A stretch of 19,203 nucleotides of DNA. Source: Sergeia podlipaevii. Its lineage: Eukaryota; Euglenozoa; Kinetoplastea; Trypanosomatida; Trypanosomatidae. Under the pieces are notes generated by a model, which saw nothing but the letters and a program-made list of their open reading frames with translations, was not told where the DNA came from and ran no database searches. The translations under genes were made by a program, and so were the position numbers. The stretch is from NCBI GenBank assembly GCA_030849805.1, contig JASANZ010001846.1, forward strand, positions 1 to 19,203, written 5' to 3'. Below are positions 17,920 through 19,203 of the stretch, piece by piece (the first letter of the stretch is position 1; each line of letters opens with the position of its first letter).

Positions 17920-18685
17920 GATGGGGGAAAAGTCCGCTGTTTTTCAACCACAGAAACAGCAGCAGCAGCAGCAGCAGCATCGTTACCACAACAAACCCCA
18001 CCATCACTATCATTGGCTTCCTTCCCCATCTTTTGCGAGTAGCAAGTTTGCTCATCACTCGCCGCATACAGCAGTACACCGTCCATCGCCGCCAGCTTCC
18101 TCGTCCATCACCACAACAGCAGCAGTAACACCGATGACCATGCACGAACAGTATGTCGTGTCAAGCCCAATACGGAAGCCTCTGCTGGCAGGAACCACCA
18201 GTGCGAATTACAATAACAACAGTTCTATTGTTCCTTCGAGCTCGACACCACAATACTCGGCGCTTGCATATGATCCATCCCGCAGCCAGCCGCAGCAGCA
18301 GCAGCAGCAGCCCTCGACCCCACAGCAGAAAAAAATATGGCCGCGCACGCTTCATCAAGATACCTCCTTAGGAGGTGAGAGGCAAGAATCCATCCCAGTC
18401 ACCACCCCCTCAACCGCAGCAGTCCCTGTCACTGCCGGCTTTTTCACCTCACGCATGGCATCCACCACGAAGAAAAAAATAACAATCACACCAGCAGCAG
18501 CCACATCAGCTGCCGGGGTGTTGGCACCGCAGGGGCATCTACAGCCACAACTGTTACGGCGCAGTGCAGGGGCTGGCGACAGTAGGCAGCGGAGAGGAGG
18601 GCCGCGTAGGTACGTAATGTCGCGCGGCACAAAAGTTAGTCAAGGCTTTTGCTGGGATCCGTATGCTCGCCCGAACGATCGATAA
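17870..18685 (+). CDS. In-frame continuation of gene 2 beyond the TGA (271 aa from ATG), possible C-terminal part or separate ORF
   Basis: This frame is the same as gene 2's. Only the TGA and four codons separate them, and it runs to TAA at 18683-18685. The translation is Gln, Pro, Ser, Thr and His-rich (Q7 run near 18 kb, second Q run near 18.3 kb), then ends in less repetitive, Arg-rich sequence (RQRRGGPRRYVMSRG, then FCWDPYARPNDR). It therefore resembles the disordered tails of both paralogues, and the RRGG stretch recalls gene 1's RGG box. Joined to gene 2 the total is about 2176 residues, near gene 1's 2214. I read it as most likely the original C-terminus of gene 2, now separated by a nonsense change, a sequencing error or a readthrough stop. 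It could instead be translated on its own from the ATG at 17870. CAG repeats lack stops in every frame, so openness alone is weak evidence; the non-repetitive last 60 codons carry more weight. Confidence 0.55.
   Translation: MEATAPPPPLPARNHAEMGEKSAVFQPQKQQQQQQQHRYHNKPHHHYHWLPSPSFASSKFAHHSPHTAVHRPSPPASSSITTTAAVTPMTMHEQYVVSSPIRKPLLAGTTSANYNNNSSIVPSSSTPQYSALAYDPSRSQPQQQQQQPSTPQQKKIWPRTLHQDTSLGGERQESIPVTTPSTAAVPVTAGFFTSRMASTTKKKITITPAAATSAAGVLAPQGHLQPQLLRRSAGAGDSRQRRGGPRRYVMSRGTKVSQGFCWDPYARPNDR
17957..17977 (+). repeat. (CAG)7 tract
   Basis: Seven uninterrupted CAG codons (Gln) lie in the frame downstream of the gene 2 TGA. A CAA/CAG Gln tract also sits just before the stop (about 17809-17826), so the stop is flanked by glutamine repeats on both sides. 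Confidence 0.9.
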
Positions 18686-19001
18686 AGATGAAAGAGAGAG
18701 AGAGAAGGAAAGGGAGAGCGTACATATATACGAGAAGAAAGCTCGTTATCAAAAAAAAAAAAAAAATGAAAAGACATATCACAGAGTAGAAAGAATGCAC
18801 GGAGAAACATATTTATGTATACCTTGTATACATGTGATACAGGTCTAGTTAATGATTTTTGCGCTTGTGCATTTTTTTTTAAGCATCCTTTGTTTTTGTT
18901 TTTGTTTTTGTTGTTGTTGCAATTGTTCGCTTTATGTGCCACCGTAATGAATTAATTTTTCGCTTTTTTTTTGTAAAGGGTCTCGCCCCCGCCCCGCCTC
19001 C
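18686..19001. other. 3' non-coding sequence after the gene 2 frame
   Basis: After the TAA there is a GA-rich tract, a poly-A run (about 18751-18765) and a TTTTTG repeat (about 18890-18912). No gene was seen; the open frames on both strands are low complexity. This is probably 3' UTR and spacer. Confidence 0.7.
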
Positions 19002-19066
19002 CTCCCTTCTCTCTCTCTCCCATTACTACCACTAAATCTACTGTACCACTACTCTCGTTATTACAG
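19002..19066 (+). promoter_or_regulatory. Probable trans-splice acceptor for a gene beyond the window
   Basis: A C/T-rich tract (CCTCCCTCCC followed by a CT repeat and more pyrimidines) ends in TTATTACAG, with AG at 19065-19066. This suggests that another + strand gene lies downstream, outside the window. A long AT repeat follows before any convincing coding sequence. Confidence 0.4.
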
Positions 19067-19169
19067 CTTTGTGTGTGAAGGTGCTAGTAACTTTTTTTTT
19101 ACCTTCTTTTTGTATTTCATTTATATATTTATGTTGCGTCTTCTTGTGTCTGTCACACACACATACACA

Positions 19170-19171
<2 letters not shown>

Positions 19172-19201
<30 letters not shown>
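19172..19201. repeat. (AT)n microsatellite at the window end
   Basis: About 15 AT repeats, the longest TA/AT tract in the window, follow a short CA-rich stretch. Like the six TA tracts between the two genes it lies in non-coding sequence. Confidence 0.9.

Positions 19202-19203
<2 letters not shown>

Noticed and set aside
17547..18128. A 193-codon frame overlapping the gene 2 end in another phase
   Set aside because: It runs through His/Ser/Arg repeats made by CAC, CAG and similar words read out of phase. The gene 2 frame has the more ordinary composition and continues on both sides of the stop.
19131..19203. ATG at 19131 with an open frame to the window end, downstream of a good acceptor
   Set aside because: The frame soon enters CA and AT repeats coding alternating Thr/His and Tyr/Ile. 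It is more likely leader or spacer sequence, and the window ends too soon to tell.

Overview
This window looks like nuclear DNA of a trypanosomatid (Kinetoplastea) or a close kinetoplastid relative. The evidence is two very long intronless reading frames on one strand, long low-complexity non-coding stretches full of microsatellites, and a polypyrimidine tract ending in AG a short way upstream of each start codon. That last arrangement is what trans-splicing of the spliced leader requires. All supported coding lies on the + strand, so the window reads as part of one polycistronic unit with no strand switch. The genus cannot be fixed from the sequence. Coding regions appear less GC-biased than typical Leishmania genes, but base composition was only judged by eye.

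Layout: 1-1857 is non-coding, rich in homopolymers and microsatellites. A probable splice acceptor lies at 1970-1971 and a short AUG-free 5' UTR leads into gene 1 (2080-8724, 2214 aa). Positions 8725-12154 are a 3.4 kb intergenic stretch with many TA, poly-T and poly-pyrimidine tracts, one GC-richer patch with two hairpins (about 10562-10632), and two candidate acceptors for the next gene (11826 and 12135). Gene 2 starts at 12155 and runs to an in-frame TGA at 17855-17857 (1900 aa). The same frame then stays open for another 275 codons to a TAA at 18683-18685. Positions 18686-19203 are non-coding and hold a further probable splice acceptor near 19066.

Genes 1 and 2 are diverged tandem paralogues. 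They begin with nearly the same N-myristoylation-type sequence (MGALPS followed by K or R). They share at least eight conserved blocks in the same order, separated by unrelated low-complexity linkers. Each ends in a long disordered region after an aromatic block that reads RY-[YF]-IW ... DG..FFYG.IP.F. Gene 1's tail is rich in Gln, Gly, Ser and Tyr and carries an RGG box. I do not recognise the family and no function is assigned. The architecture suggests membrane-tethered scaffold or RNA/protein-condensing proteins, which is inference.

The most notable observation is the single in-frame TGA in gene 2. With the downstream frame included, the protein would be about 2176 residues, close to the 2214 of gene 1. 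Without it, gene 2 lacks its last 275 codons. Sequencing error, a recent nonsense mutation, stop readthrough and a separately spliced downstream transcript all remain possible.
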